A stretch of 64,000 nucleotides of DNA from Vreelandella zhuhanensis (GCF_009793355.1 NZ_WTKP01000003.1:186001-250000); one strand, 5' to 3'. Shown: positions 1 to 9,192, numbered from the stretch's first letter. Notes: generated from the letters alone by a model not told the origin. A program made the numbers and translations.

Positions 1-35
1 TGAAGAAAGGCCTGCAAGCAATTCTTGAACAGTAA
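1..35 (+). CDS. C-terminal tail of an upstream gene (partial)
   Basis: In frame 3 the first bases read KKGLQAILEQ followed by TAA at 33-35. This looks like the last ten codons of a gene that begins before the window. The tail is too short to assign a family. An upstream regulator would fit the operator-like repeats that follow, but nothing in these residues shows it. Confidence 0.4.
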   Translation, partial: KKGLQAILEQ

Positions 36-50
36 TTACACGGCAATATA

Positions 51-74
51 TGTACAGTAATTATACAATATAAT
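51..74 (+). promoter_or_regulatory. Likely promoter of the cryptochrome gene with two 11-bp direct repeats
   Basis: TGTACA (51-56) and TATACA (62-67) lie exactly 11 bp apart, and a perfect TATAAT -10 hexamer (69-74) follows directly. No good -35 hexamer is present at the expected distance; the repeats occupy that place. Direct repeats of 11 bp around a TnTACA core are how I recall the operator of the B12-dependent, light-sensing MerR regulators CarH/LitR. Assigning this site to such a regulator is inference. The surrounding 36-152 stretch is AT-rich and holds no gene. Confidence 0.45.
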
Positions 75-152
75 ATATTTGGTTAAATAATTTACCGGTC
101 AGCACGCGTAGCGACGAGCCAACAGCAGGGGAAATGATATGGAGAAAACAGT

Positions 153-1442
153 ATGCACGGTGGCACAGGCATGACGGCTGACATCGTATGGTTGCAGGAT
201 GATCTACGTATCGCGGATAACCCGCTATTTCACTTCGATACCGCACCGGATCAGCTGCTGTGTCTTTATGTTCTGGATCAACACTGGCTAAATACGCTTT
301 TCCAGGAAGAAGATGTGGCGCGGATGGGGTCAGCGCGTCTGCGTTTCATATGGCAGAGCCTGATGGCGTTGCGCGGCGAATTGCTCAAGCGGGGCAGTGA
401 CCTGCTGGTACGCATCGGGTCGCCGGACAAGGTAGTGGGTGATCTTGCCAAGCAATTGAATGTACGCAGTATTCGTGTACGGCAAACCGCCGGCCTGGAC
501 GAAAGACGCTATCAAGCGGCTGTGCGCGCCAACCTTCCCGCGAGTACCGAACTGCAGACGGTGGAAAGCGGGCTGTTGCTTGCGGCGCAATCGCTACCCT
601 TTGCCTCGCACGCCTTGCCGACGAGTTTTTCGGCGTTTCGCCGCCAAGTGGAAGCCCAGTGGTCAGTGCCTTCGGCCTTGCCGGCGCCCATCACTCTACC
701 GCCTTGGCCGGAAGCGCCCCGGGGGTTTCCGGCGCTCCAGCTGGTGTGTGAAAAAAGTGCCGACTGGCAACCCGATGCACGTCAGGGGTTGGCATACGTG
801 GGTGGCGAAGACGCCGCTCACAAGCGCCTGGAAGATTATCTCTGGCACCAAGGTGGAGTCGCGACTTATAAACAAACCCGGAATGGCTTGTTGGGCGCGT
901 ATTTCTCCACTCGGTTCTCACCCTGGTTGGCGCAGGGATGCCTCTCTGCTCGACAGGTATATGGCGAGGTGCGCCGATGGGAAGCCTGTCATGGGGCCAA
1001 TGAGTCCAGCTATTGGATCATCTTCGAATTGCTCTGGCGGGAATATTTTTATCACGCTGCCCGATTGGAAGGGGCCGCCTTGTTCGGCTCCCGTCAACTG
1101 CCCATCTCCTGCGCCAATTTCAATGCCTGGCGTGATGGCAGAACAGGCGTTGCCTTCATCGATGCCGCCATGCTCGAACTGAAAAGTACCGGCTGGTTAT
1201 CCAACCGCGCCCGTCAGAACGTGGCCAGCTTTCTGGTCAAGGACTTGAATGTCGATTGGCGGTTGGGCGCCGCCTGGTTCGAACATTGTTTGATTGACTA
1301 TGATGTAGCGAGCAACTGGGGAAACTGGCGCTATATTGCCGGTATTGGACGTGATCCACGTAAAGATCGCCACTTCGACGTGCTCAAGCAAGCCGAGCAT
1401 TACGATCCGGACGGTCTGTATGTCGCGCACTGGTTGCCCTGA
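153..1442 (+). CDS. DASH-family cryptochrome / photolyase-like flavoprotein
   Basis: A 429-residue flavoprotein of the photolyase/cryptochrome superfamily, DASH branch. Family members bind FAD and an antenna cofactor and repair cyclobutane dimers, chiefly in single-stranded DNA, or act as blue-light sensors. The N-terminal Rossmann-like domain opens with IVWLQDDLRI (11-20). The C-terminal FAD domain carries YKQTRNGLLGAYFSTRFSPW (239-258), FELLWREYF (291-299), GWLSNRARQNVASF (347-360) and DYDVASNWGNWRY (382-394), all typical of DASH proteins. The ATG at 153 has a GGAG Shine-Dalgarno; a second ATG at 171 is possible but has a weaker site. It stands alone behind a promoter with operator-like repeats, so light-dependent control is plausible. 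Family call firm; repair versus signalling role open. Confidence 0.93.
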   Translation: MHGGTGMTADIVWLQDDLRIADNPLFHFDTAPDQLLCLYVLDQHWLNTLFQEEDVARMGSARLRFIWQSLMALRGELLKRGSDLLVRIGSPDKVVGDLAKQLNVRSIRVRQTAGLDERRYQAAVRANLPASTELQTVESGLLLAAQSLPFASHALPTSFSAFRRQVEAQWSVPSALPAPITLPPWPEAPRGFPALQLVCEKSADWQPDARQGLAYVGGEDAAHKRLEDYLWHQGGVATYKQTRNGLLGAYFSTRFSPWLAQGCLSARQVYGEVRRWEACHGANESSYWIIFELLWREYFYHAARLEGAALFGSRQLPISCANFNAWRDGRTGVAFIDAAMLELKSTGWLSNRARQNVASFLVKDLNVDWRLGAAWFEHCLIDYDVASNWGNWRYIAGIGRDPRKDRHFDVLKQAEHYDPDGLYVAHWLP

Positions 1443-1497
1443 ACTCGAAGTGTGGCCCTCAAGGGTTGAACGAATCCGCTAAATAGAGAAACACAGC

Positions 1498-1962
1498 ATG
1501 GCGAAAATGATTGATGACAGACGTGTAGTTTGGCTCTTGGGGTTGGCTGGACTGATTCCCTTCATCGTTACCGGCGTTCTTGCATGGACTGCGCCATCGT
1601 CATGGCAGCTCATCGCGGTATATGCCTTTCTATATTACAGCGCGGTCATTCTTTCCTTTCTGGGCGGTGTGCAATGGGGCATGGCGTTGAGCCATCACGC
1701 TGGCGAAAGGGCTGGTATCAGTCGGCGTCTGGCGTTGGCGATGGTGCCGAGTTTGATCGCCTGGCCGGCCCTTCTCCTGAACCTCAGTACGGGCGCATGG
1801 GTGCTGGCTATCGGTTTTATACTGATCTGGGCCTACGATACTAGCCGGGAGGGGCGCGCCGGATTTCCCGGATGGTATTTGCCGCTGCGTTCATTGCTAT
1901 CGGTCGTAGTGATATTGACCCATTTGTTGGTTATCTGGCGGCTAAGGTATCTGTCGGGCTAG
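1498..1962 (+). CDS. DUF3429 family inner-membrane protein
   Basis: A 154-residue hydrophobic protein with about five membrane segments. The signature stretch LSFLGGVQWGMAL near residues 53-65 matches the DUF3429 family, common in marine and halophilic proteobacteria and of unknown function. It starts 55 bp after the cryptochrome gene on the same strand, so co-transcription is possible. No catalytic or binding motif is visible beyond the conserved glycines and tryptophan of the signature. Function cannot be given. Confidence 0.8.
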   Translation: MAKMIDDRRVVWLLGLAGLIPFIVTGVLAWTAPSSWQLIAVYAFLYYSAVILSFLGGVQWGMALSHHAGERAGISRRLALAMVPSLIAWPALLLNLSTGAWVLAIGFILIWAYDTSREGRAGFPGWYLPLRSLLSVVVILTHLLVIWRLRYLSG

Positions 1963-2080
1963 CGTGATCACCCGATCTGCGAGATCATCGCGTGCTTTAA
2001 TTTTATTTTCCCGGTTGGGGTTTATGTGGGCGGCAAGAGCGGCTCGTCAAGGGTCGCCCATCAAAGACAGGTTCCTTTCT

Positions 2081-3337
2081 ATGTGTAAAACCCATATTCG
2101 TTTTTCCCTGCGCGGTTCAGTGCTGGGTGCTGCGGCCATCCTGACATTTACCTTGGCGCCATTGGCTGCGGCCGGCAATGCCCTGTTATCCGAAGTGGAT
2201 GCCCAGGTAGCCGAAGATGTCAGTCACACCGATTTCAGCCAGTGGCTAAGAGAGTTTCGCCTTTATGCGCGAAGCGAAGGCATCGATGAAGCGACCCTCA
2301 CCCAGACTCTCGATGGGTTACGTTACCGGCCTCGAGTCATTGAGCTGGATCGGCATCAGCCCGAGTTCGTTCGGGCGATCTGGGACTATCTGGACACGGC
2401 CGTTTCCAGTACCCGGGTCGATAACGGGCGCGAAAAACTCGCCGACCATGGCGCCACCGCAGAACGCATGGCCCGGCGCTATGGTGTGCCTGCCGAGGTT
2501 ATCGTCGCGATCTGGGGAATCGAAAGTAATTACGGCAGTAATTTCGGTGATTTTTCCACCCTGGAATCCTTGGCCACCCTGGCCTATGAAGGCCGGCGAC
2601 AGGCATTTGCCCGCAATGAATTGATGGCGGCACTGCGTATCATCGAGCAAGGTGATATTGCCGCCGAACGAATGGTGGGTTCCTGGGCGGGGGCCATGGG
2701 CCATACCCAGTTCATTCCGTCGAGTTTTGAAGCCTATGCGGTGGATGGCGACGGCGACGGTCGACGTGATATATGGCAAAGCATCCCCGACGTCATGGCT
2801 TCCACCGCCAATTACCTGGCTCGGGCGGGTTGGCAAGCGGGGCAGCCATGGGGGGCGGAAGTAGCGCTTCCCGAGACATTCGATTACGCCCAGACCCAAC
2901 GCTTGAGCACCGCCGCCTGGGCTGCCCAGGGTGTGCGTGCCATTCGGGGGGAACTGCCTGAATTCGAGAGTGCGGCGTTAATCGTGCCGGCCGGTGCCGA
3001 TGGCCCCGCCTTTGTGGTGGGGCAGAACTTTCGTGCCATTTTACGCTACAACAATGCCACCAGTTATGCCTTGGCCGTCGCTACTCTGAGCGATGCGATT
3101 GCCGGGCGTGAAGGTGTCGAACAGTCCTGGCCGCGCGAGCAGGCTCCGTTGAGTCGCCAGGATACTCGGGAACTTCAGCGCCTATTGAATGATCAGGGTT
3201 ATTCGGTGGGTGGCGCGGACGGCATCATGGGTCCCAATACTCGGGCCGGGCTACGTACCTTTCAACGTGACAACGGTTTGACCCCCGATGGTTTCGCCAC
3301 TCAGCGCCTGCTCGCCCGGTTACGCCAGGCACAGTGA
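2081..3337 (+). CDS. Lytic murein transglycosylase (MltB type) with C-terminal peptidoglycan-binding domain
   Basis: Cleaves the MurNAc-GlcNAc bond of peptidoglycan to give anhydro ends, acting in the periplasm. The chosen ATG gives 418 residues that begin with a signal peptide (basic start, hydrophobic core about 11-30). An in-frame GTG at 1964 would add 39 residues that hide the signal. The SLT_2 domain spans roughly 45-345, with catalytic Glu148 in IWGIESNYG and the family motif GAMGHTQFIPSSF near 211-223. A PG_binding_1 domain follows at about 355-415 (DTRELQRLLNDQGY to DGIMGPNTR). There is no lipobox, so the protein is probably soluble or loosely wall-bound. It follows the DUF3429 gene closely but has no clear functional link to it. 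Confidence 0.92.
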   Translation: MCKTHIRFSLRGSVLGAAAILTFTLAPLAAAGNALLSEVDAQVAEDVSHTDFSQWLREFRLYARSEGIDEATLTQTLDGLRYRPRVIELDRHQPEFVRAIWDYLDTAVSSTRVDNGREKLADHGATAERMARRYGVPAEVIVAIWGIESNYGSNFGDFSTLESLATLAYEGRRQAFARNELMAALRIIEQGDIAAERMVGSWAGAMGHTQFIPSSFEAYAVDGDGDGRRDIWQSIPDVMASTANYLARAGWQAGQPWGAEVALPETFDYAQTQRLSTAAWAAQGVRAIRGELPEFESAALIVPAGADGPAFVVGQNFRAILRYNNATSYALAVATLSDAIAGREGVEQSWPREQAPLSRQDTRELQRLLNDQGYSVGGADGIMGPNTRAGLRTFQRDNGLTPDGFATQRLLARLRQAQ

Positions 3338-3374
3338 AAGTGATATACGAATTCTGTCATTACGGAGTCGATGC

Positions 3375-3944
3375 ATGATAGGCAAAACAAGCTCGGGTCG
3401 AAGCATGGTACATGGCGCTCTGGCATACCTCATTGGCATAGCGCTGTTCGCCATGAGCGTCAGCGCGGTGCAAGCCGAGGAAAAGGTCTTCGGCTGGGTG
3501 GAAAAGGCTACCCTGAAACCCTGGGGGATAGAAGTGAAGGCCAAGTTGGATAGCGGCGCCCTGACGTCTTCCCTGGATGCCCGCGATATCGAGCTGTTCG
3601 AGAAAGATGGCGAAGACTGGGTACGCTTTCGCTTGAAACTGGAAAATCAGGCCAGCGGCGAAACGTTCAGCGATACGCTGGAGCGCCCGTTATATCGCGA
3701 GTTGACCGTGCGCGGCGCCGGCGGGCGTGATGAACGCCCGGTGGTGTTGTTGAAGGTGTGCATGGGCAACACTATTTACGAGGAACAGTTCAGCCTGCGT
3801 GACCGTGGGGAAATGAATTATCCCCTCTTGCTGGGGCGGCGTACCCTGAGTCATCTAGGGTTGCTCGATGTACGGCGTACCTTCATGCAGACACCCGATT
3901 GCGAGAAGGACGCACCCCTGGTGGCTCATGAGTCGAAAGACTAG
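3375..3944 (+). CDS. Exported retropepsin-like 'ATP-dependent zinc protease' family protein (PF05618)
   Basis: A 189-residue protein with an N-terminal signal peptide (cleavage after about VQAEE), then the small domain usually named RimK-associated or putative ATP-dependent zinc protease. KLDSGALTSSLDA resembles the active-site DSG/DTG of retropepsin-like aspartic proteases, and YPLLLGRRTL is the second conserved block. The start at 3375 has GGAG seven bases upstream and gives a proper signal sequence; longer in-frame starts run into the previous gene. Family members have been linked to outer-membrane or periplasmic proteolysis, but the substrate here is unknown. Confidence 0.85.
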   Translation: MIGKTSSGRSMVHGALAYLIGIALFAMSVSAVQAEEKVFGWVEKATLKPWGIEVKAKLDSGALTSSLDARDIELFEKDGEDWVRFRLKLENQASGETFSDTLERPLYRELTVRGAGGRDERPVVLLKVCMGNTIYEEQFSLRDRGEMNYPLLLGRRTLSHLGLLDVRRTFMQTPDCEKDAPLVAHESKD

Positions 3945-3953
3945 GCGTCGGCG

Positions 3954-4667
3954 TTAAAAAATCCGCGCCAACAAGGCGGTCACGGCGGTTTCCACCCGCA
4001 GGATACGCGGGCCTAGATGTATGCCCTCGCAGCCGGCTGTCAGCAGCTGCTCGACTTCCCAGGGAATAAAGCCGCCTTCCGGGCCGACCAGCAGTAGGCT
4101 CGGCTGAGTAACTCCACGGGGGCAAGGCCGAGGCATGCCGGGATGGGCGAGAAGCCCTTGGCGAGCTTCCAGCAGGCCGGGCAGGCTGTCTTCCAGGAAA
4201 GGACGAAACCCCTTGGCCAATTGAATGCTGGGTAACTGGGTATCCCGGGCTTGCTCCAACCCGAGCAATAAATGCTGGTGGATCTTGTCGTCGCGCAGCT
4301 CTGGAGATTGCCAATAGCTCTTTTCCACTCGCTGGGTATTGAGCAAGGTAAGTTGCTTGACCCCCAGTGCGGTCACGTGCTCCAGGGTTCTGGCCAGCAT
4401 GCGGGGCCGCGGCAGGGCCAGCACCAAGTGGACCGGCAGCGCTACCGGGGCAGGCTCATCCAGCGACTCCAGCGCGAAGCAGGCTTGGTGTTCATCCAGC
4501 TTGCTCAAGATGGCTTTACCCATTTTGCCACCCCGGATACCCACGCTTAAACGATCCCCTTCCTGAGCGCGATGCACCTCATGTAAATGGCGTAAGCGGC
4601 GGGGGTCGGTGATGCGAGCAGAAGTCGGACTTGCCAGCTCGTTTGGGTCGATCAATATCAGATTCAT
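3954..4667 (-). CDS. rsmE: 16S rRNA m3U1498 methyltransferase RsmE
   Basis: Methylates N3 of uridine 1498 in 16S rRNA on the 30S subunit using S-adenosylmethionine. The 237-residue length is close to normal for the family. An N-terminal PUA-like domain (about 1-75) includes RRLRHLHEVHRAQEGD. The SPOUT methyltransferase domain shows VTALGVKQLTLLNTQRVE, LLVGPEGGF (about 191-199) and LGPRILRVETAVTALL at the C-terminus, which form the trefoil-knot SAM site. It lies opposite in strand to its neighbours, converging with the protease gene (9 bp apart) and diverging from phaR. Confidence 0.95.
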   Translation of the reverse strand: MNLILIDPNELASPTSARITDPRRLRHLHEVHRAQEGDRLSVGIRGGKMGKAILSKLDEHQACFALESLDEPAPVALPVHLVLALPRPRMLARTLEHVTALGVKQLTLLNTQRVEKSYWQSPELRDDKIHQHLLLGLEQARDTQLPSIQLAKGFRPFLEDSLPGLLEARQGLLAHPGMPRPCPRGVTQPSLLLVGPEGGFIPWEVEQLLTAGCEGIHLGPRILRVETAVTALLARIF

Positions 4668-4816
4668 GGCGAAAAACGATTTTTCCGGAAAAAATGAAAG
4701 ACAGGGATGCGCCTATGCCGCCGGGGAATTGTCAGCGGTTGCTTGCATGGGCGTGTGTTGCAGGCACAATACCAGCATCGGGCTAAAAAGCTCTATTGCT
4801 TCAAAGGAGATGCGCA

Positions 4817-5335
4817 GTGCGCGTAATTCGCAAGTATGCCAATCGCAGGTTGTACGACACCCAGCAAAGCCGCTATGTCACCCTAGAAGATCTGCGTCAC
4901 TTGATCCTTGAGGAAGAGCCGTTTCGGGTGGAAGACGCCAAAAGCGGTGAAGACCTGACGCGTACCATTCTGCTCTCGATCATCATCGAACAGGAACAGG
5001 GCGACGGTGAATCCGAGGTATTCTCCAATGACCTTCTGGCGCAGTTGATTCGGGTCTATGACATGACCTCGCCCTTGCCCTTGTCACGCTACCTGGAGCA
5101 GGGCACGCGTTTGATGCTGTCGCAGCAAAAACGCATGCAAGACCAATGGAAGCAGGCGGTGCGTAATTCGCCAATAGAGGTCATGCGTGATCTGGCGGAA
5201 GAGAATATGCACTTCTGGAAAAAGACCTTCAACAAGACGGACCAGGACGCCATCGAAAAAGACGCGCCCGATAATCGGAATGAGAGCACTGACGAGACTG
5301 AAAAACCTGAAAAGAATGATAAAACGCCTGGTTGA
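4817..5335 (+). CDS. phaR: Polyhydroxyalkanoate synthesis repressor PhaR
   Basis: DNA-binding regulator that senses polyhydroxyalkanoate granules and represses phasin genes. The N-terminal PHB_acc_N domain is unmistakable (RVIRKYANRRLYDTQQSRYV, then TLEDLRHLI), and a second PHB_acc domain follows at about 65-120. The last 40 residues are acidic and low-complexity. Start is taken as GTG 4817, with AGGAG seven bases upstream; it gives 172 residues and the usual family N-terminus. No PHA synthase or phasin gene is nearby, so this regulator acts in trans. The 149-bp gap to rsmE must hold the divergent promoters, but I cannot place them securely. Confidence 0.93.
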   Translation: MRVIRKYANRRLYDTQQSRYVTLEDLRHLILEEEPFRVEDAKSGEDLTRTILLSIIIEQEQGDGESEVFSNDLLAQLIRVYDMTSPLPLSRYLEQGTRLMLSQQKRMQDQWKQAVRNSPIEVMRDLAEENMHFWKKTFNKTDQDAIEKDAPDNRNESTDETEKPEKNDKTPG

Positions 5336-5344
5336 GCCAGGTTT
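5327..5344 (+). terminator. Weak intrinsic-terminator-like hairpin after phaR
   Basis: CCTGG (5327-5331) and CCAGG (5337-5341) form a five-bp stem over the phaR stop codon. It is followed by TTT only and preceded by A residues that could extend the stem. Weak by usual standards. Confidence 0.35.
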
Positions 5345-5435
5345 CCCCGTCCTATGGCGCGATCGAGCCAGGCCGCCTACGCTGTGGCATAATGCTGCAA
5401 CGCATTGACAGCTTCCCAGGTCGAGAAGGAAAGAC

Positions 5436-6737
5436 ATGAAGGTTTTGATTATTGGCGGCGGTGGCCGCGAACATGCACTGGCGTGGAAAATAGCCCAGTC
5501 GAAAAATGTCGAGCAAGTGTTCGTCGCCCCAGGTAATGCCGGCACCGAGCACGAGCCGAAGGTTGCCAATGTCGCCATTCAAGCCGTTGACCTCGATGTG
5601 CTGGTGGATTTTGCTAGCTCTCAAGCGGTGGGGCTGACCATCGTCGGTCCCGAAGCGCCACTGGTGGAAGGTGTCGTGGATCGTTTTCAAGCGGCCGGGC
5701 TGGCTATTTTCGGCCCCACCCAGGCGGCCGCTCAGCTTGAAGGATCCAAGTCTTTCACCAAGGATTTCCTGGCTCGCCATCATATTCCCAGTGCCGATTA
5801 TCAGACGTTTACCGAGGTGGCCCCCGCCCTTGAATACCTGAAGCGCCAGGGCGCACCAATTGTGATCAAGGCCGATGGGCTGGCCGCCGGCAAGGGTGTG
5901 ATCGTCGCCATGAGCGAAGCCGAAGCGCAAGCGGCGATTCGCGACATGCTGGAAGCCAATACCTTCGGTGATGCCGGGGCACGGGTGGTGATCGAAGAAT
6001 TTCTTGAAGGCGAGGAAGCCAGTTTTATCGTCATGGTGGATGGCCAACATGTAGTGCCCATGGCGACCAGTCAGGATCACAAGCGTGCCTATGACGGCGA
6101 TACCGGTCCCAATACCGGTGGCATGGGGGCTTATTCACCGGCGCCGGTGATCACCCCCGAGGTTGATCGACGCATCATGAAGCAGGTCATCCTGCCCACG
6201 GTTGAAGCGATGGCCGCCGAAGGTCATCCGTATACCGGATTCCTTTATGCCGGGCTGATGATCGATAAGCAAGGCAACCCCAAGGTAATCGAATACAACT
6301 GCCGTTTCGGTGACCCGGAAACCCAACCGATCATGCTGCGCCTGCGTTCGGACCTTGCCGAACTTTGCCTGGCAGGTGCTCAAGGGAAGCTGGAAGGTAA
6401 GCATTGTGAGTGGGACCCGCGTGCGGCCGTGGGGGTGGTCATGGCGGCGGGAGGGTATCCGGGCGACTACCGCAAGGGCGACGTTATTCACGGTTTGGAT
6501 AATATTATCGGAACCGGCTGCAAGGTATTCCATGCGGGAACCCGGGAAAATGCCCAAGGGGATGTCGTGGCTGCCGGAGGCCGGGTGCTGTGTGTCACGG
6601 CGCTGGGCGAAAGCGTCTCTGCGGCGCAGCAAACGGCCTATCAAGGGGTGGCCGAGATCGACTGGACGCAGGTGGAGTATCGTCGCGATATCGCGTTCCG
6701 CGCCATTGCCCGTGAAAGCCTGCATAAGGATTCATGA
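5436..6737 (+). CDS. purD: Phosphoribosylamine-glycine ligase (GAR synthetase) PurD
   Basis: Second step of purine synthesis: joins phosphoribosylamine and glycine with ATP in the cytoplasm. The 433-residue protein is full length. Landmarks are IGGGGREHALAWKI (residues 5-18), the ATP-grasp stretch LEGSKSFTKDFLARHHIP, VIKADGLAAGKGV, the glycine-rich GPNTGGMGAYSPAP, and the metal-binding VIEYNCRFGDPETQ. In enterics purD follows purH; here purH is absent and the next gene is a thioesterase. No PurR box was recognised in the 100 bp upstream. Confidence 0.97.
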   Translation: MKVLIIGGGGREHALAWKIAQSKNVEQVFVAPGNAGTEHEPKVANVAIQAVDLDVLVDFASSQAVGLTIVGPEAPLVEGVVDRFQAAGLAIFGPTQAAAQLEGSKSFTKDFLARHHIPSADYQTFTEVAPALEYLKRQGAPIVIKADGLAAGKGVIVAMSEAEAQAAIRDMLEANTFGDAGARVVIEEFLEGEEASFIVMVDGQHVVPMATSQDHKRAYDGDTGPNTGGMGAYSPAPVITPEVDRRIMKQVILPTVEAMAAEGHPYTGFLYAGLMIDKQGNPKVIEYNCRFGDPETQPIMLRLRSDLAELCLAGAQGKLEGKHCEWDPRAAVGVVMAAGGYPGDYRKGDVIHGLDNIIGTGCKVFHAGTRENAQGDVVAAGGRVLCVTALGESVSAAQQTAYQGVAEIDWTQVEYRRDIAFRAIARESLHKDS

Positions 6738-6789
6738 ATTCATGCGTCCGAGCCTCATGTCCCCAGAAGCAGCCTGAAAGGAAAAAAGC

Positions 6790-7242
6790 ATGGAACGAGT
6801 GAAGCTGGTATTTCCCCATGAGGCGGTTTTCCATCGTCACCCGATGACGGTACGCGTGACCGACATGAACTATGGGCATCACTTGGGCCACGATGCCCTG
6901 GTTTCGTTGCTGCATGAAGCTCGCATTCAGGCGTTGGCGTCACTGGGGCTGAACGAATGGGACATGCATGGCTATCCCAGCGTGGTGGCGGATCTTGCCG
7001 TGCAATATCAGAGTGAGGCACGTTGGCCGGATAGCCTGAGCGTGGAAACTGCTATTCCCACCCCTGAAAGCAAGGCGTTGAGCATCTATCACCGCGTAGT
7101 TAAAAGTGCTGGTGATAAGAGCGACGGTGAAGTCGTGGCAACGGCACGCGTCAACCAGCTGTTGGTCGATACACAAACGGGGCGTCCGGTCACGATTCCA
7201 GAGACAGTGCTGGCCGTCCTTGCCGAGGCGGAGAAAACCTGA
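6790..7242 (+). CDS. Acyl-CoA thioesterase family protein (hotdog fold)
   Basis: A 150-residue single-domain hotdog protein of the 4-hydroxybenzoyl-CoA thioesterase type. The block VRVTDMNYGHHLGHDALVSL (19-38) is the family's active-site helix region, and VADLAVQYQSEARWPDSL matches the following strand. The substrate is not predictable, though acyl-CoA is usual. Its stop overlaps the start of the phosphoribulokinase gene by one base (TGATG), which implies translational coupling. Confidence 0.85.
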   Translation: MERVKLVFPHEAVFHRHPMTVRVTDMNYGHHLGHDALVSLLHEARIQALASLGLNEWDMHGYPSVVADLAVQYQSEARWPDSLSVETAIPTPESKALSIYHRVVKSAGDKSDGEVVATARVNQLLVDTQTGRPVTIPETVLAVLAEAEKT

Positions 7243-8114
7243 TGTCACGGGAATATCCGATCATCGCGGTGACCGGTTCCTCAGGGGCGGGTACCACCAC
7301 GGTCAGGCGCAGTTTCGAGCGCATGTTTCTGCGCGAGGATGTGCATGCCGCCGTGGTCGATGGCGATGCCTTCCATCGCTATACCCGGGATGATCTTCAC
7401 CGTATCTTTCGCGAAGAACCCGAGCGCAAGCACGAGCTTTCGCATTTTGCCGTGGAAGCCAACCAGTTGGATCGACTGGAAAACCTGTTCATCGAGTACG
7501 GGGAGCAGGGGACCGGCACCTTTCGGCATTATATCCATGCCGAAGACAAGCAGATGATCGAAGCCGGCTATCGTGTGGGTACCTTTACCGAATGGCAGGG
7601 GCTGCCCTGTGGTACCGACCTGCTGTTCTATGAAGGGCTCCACGGTGGGCTGGTAACCGAAGAGCATGATATTGCTCGACACGTGGACCTGCTGGTGGGT
7701 GTCGCCCCGACCATGAACCTGGAGTGGATCCAGAAGATCGACCGCGACACCAAGTTGCGCGGCTATTCGCAGGAAGCGGTGATCGATACCATTCTGGGGC
7801 GCATGGACGACTACGTGCGCTACATTCAGCCGCAGTTTTCACGCACCCACATCAACTTTCAGCGGGTACCCACCGTGGATACCTCGAATCCCTTCGAGGT
7901 CCAGGACATTCCCACGGATGCCGAGTCCTTCGTGGTGATTCGTTTTCGCGACCCCTCCACCGTGGATTTTCCGTGGCTTCTGGCAATGATCAAGGATGCC
8001 TTCATGACGCGGCCGCATACGCTGGTCGTGCCGGGCTCACGTTTATCGCTGGCCATGGAGTTGATCCTGGCACCGCTGGTACGCCATCTTCTCGCCCAGC
8101 GCCGGTTTCGCTGA
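7242..8114 (+). CDS. prkB: Phosphoribulokinase-family protein (PrkB)
   Basis: A 290-residue P-loop kinase of the phosphoribulokinase/uridine kinase family, with Walker A in [14 protein letters not shown] (about 10-23). It resembles the short octameric phosphoribulokinases and the E. coli PrkB protein of uncertain role. Other landmarks are [15 protein letters not shown] and [16 protein letters not shown]. No RuBisCO gene is in the window, so carbon fixation should not be inferred. It is coupled to the thioesterase by a one-base overlap. True substrate uncertain. Confidence 0.88.
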   Translation: MSREYPIIAVTGSSGAGTTTVRRSFERMFLREDVHAAVVDGDAFHRYTRDDLHRIFREEPERKHELSHFAVEANQLDRLENLFIEYGEQGTGTFRHYIHAEDKQMIEAGYRVGTFTEWQGLPCGTDLLFYEGLHGGLVTEEHDIARHVDLLVGVAPTMNLEWIQKIDRDTKLRGYSQEAVIDTILGRMDDYVRYIQPQFSRTHINFQRVPTVDTSNPFEVQDIPTDAESFVVIRFRDPSTVDFPWLLAMIKDAFMTRPHTLVVPGSRLSLAMELILAPLVRHLLAQRRFR

Positions 8115-8175
8115 GAGACCCGATTTTGGCAGCCAGCCAATAACGCAACGACATGCAACACAAGGAGATTTTTTC

Positions 8176-8517
8176 ATGGATTGTCTGTTTTGCAAGATCA
8201 TCAATCAGGAAATACCCGCGGATATCGTCTATGAAGATGACGAGGTACTGGCCTTTGACGACCTCTCGCCCCAGGCGCCGACGCATATCCTGATCGTTCC
8301 CAAAAAGCACATCGCCACCCTGAACGATATCGAGGAAGACGATCTTGAAACCATCGGTCGGCTGCAATACACCGCCGCCAAGCTGGCCAAGGATCACGGC
8401 TTTGCCGGTGACGGTTATCGGGTGGTCATGAACTGCAACGAAAAGGGCGGCCAGACGGTCTTTCACCTTCACATGCACCTTATGGGAGGCCGGCAATTCA
8501 CCTGGCCCGCCGGTTAA
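8176..8517 (+). CDS. hinT: Histidine triad nucleotide-binding protein (HinT-like)
   Basis: A 113-residue HIT-family purine nucleoside phosphoramidase. The catalytic triad motif HLHMHLM starts at His97, and the N-terminal [20 protein letters not shown] is typical. Members hydrolyse AMP-lysine and other phosphoramidates in the cytoplasm. It starts after a GGAG-type ribosome site and lies between the kinase gene and coq7 on the same strand, with 61 bp before it. Confidence 0.95.
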   Translation: MDCLFCKIINQEIPADIVYEDDEVLAFDDLSPQAPTHILIVPKKHIATLNDIEEDDLETIGRLQYTAAKLAKDHGFAGDGYRVVMNCNEKGGQTVFHLHMHLMGGRQFTWPAG

Positions 8518-8550
8518 AGGGCGTCATGCTCATCAAGGGAGGCAATCGCC

Positions 8551-9192
8551 ATGCGTCGTAATCTCAGTCGTACGGATAATCTTATTCATCAATTCGATAC
8601 CGTGTTGCGCACCTTGGTGCCGCGTGCGGCGCAGCCGTATCGGCCCAATCCCGCCGGGAAGTTGGCCGAAGAACCGCTTGATGAGCAGGAGCGTCGCCAT
8701 GCCGAGGGGCTGATGCGGATCAACCATACCGGTGAAGTCTGTGCCCAGGCGCTGTATCAGGGGCAGGGAATGACCGCCAAGTTGCCCAAGGTGCGCGGCC
8801 AGATGGAAGAGGCCGCCCAGGAAGAAATCGACCATCTGGCTTGGTGCGACCAGCGGCTGCAGGAGCTGGAAGGGCGCACCAGTTACCTCAACCCCTTGTT
8901 CTACGCCGCCTCGTTCGGAATAGGCGCCACGGCGGGCGCCATCGGTGACAAGATCAGCCTGGGATTCGTCGCCGCCACCGAAGATCAAGTGGGAAAGCAT
9001 CTGGAAGAACACATGAAAACCTTGCCGCAAGCCGACAAGCGTTCTCGGGCGATTCTCAAACAGATGGCGATCGATGAAGCCCACCACGCCCAGCTGGCGC
9101 TGGAAGCGGGGGGCGCACGCTTTCCCGCGCCGGTAAAACTGGGCATGTCCCTGATGTCCAAGGTCATGACCAAAAGCGTCTATCGGCTTTAG
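8551..9192 (+). CDS. coq7: Demethoxyubiquinone hydroxylase Coq7
   Basis: Di-iron monooxygenase of ubiquinone synthesis that hydroxylates 3-demethoxyubiquinol; it replaces UbiF in many proteobacteria. The 213-residue protein carries the ferritin-like iron ligands in [15 protein letters not shown], the EEIDH motif near residue 91 and [13 protein letters not shown] near 174-186. The middle segment around [16 protein letters not shown] is the hydrophobic membrane-facing part. It is followed by a strong terminator shared with convergent ettA. Confidence 0.95.
   Translation: MRRNLSRTDNLIHQFDTVLRTLVPRAAQPYRPNPAGKLAEEPLDEQERRHAEGLMRINHTGEVCAQALYQGQGMTAKLPKVRGQMEEAAQEEIDHLAWCDQRLQELEGRTSYLNPLFYAASFGIGATAGAIGDKISLGFVAATEDQVGKHLEEHMKTLPQADKRSRAILKQMAIDEAHHAQLALEAGGARFPAPVKLGMSLMSKVMTKSVYRL

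Noticed and set aside
460..1182. A 240-residue frame inside the cryptochrome gene
   Set aside because: Shadow frame in GC-rich coding DNA, rich in Arg, Pro and Cys; the main frame has full family conservation.
7242..8114. Evidence for carbon fixation by the Calvin cycle
   Set aside because: A PrkB-type phosphoribulokinase occurs in many non-autotrophs, and no RuBisCO gene is present here.
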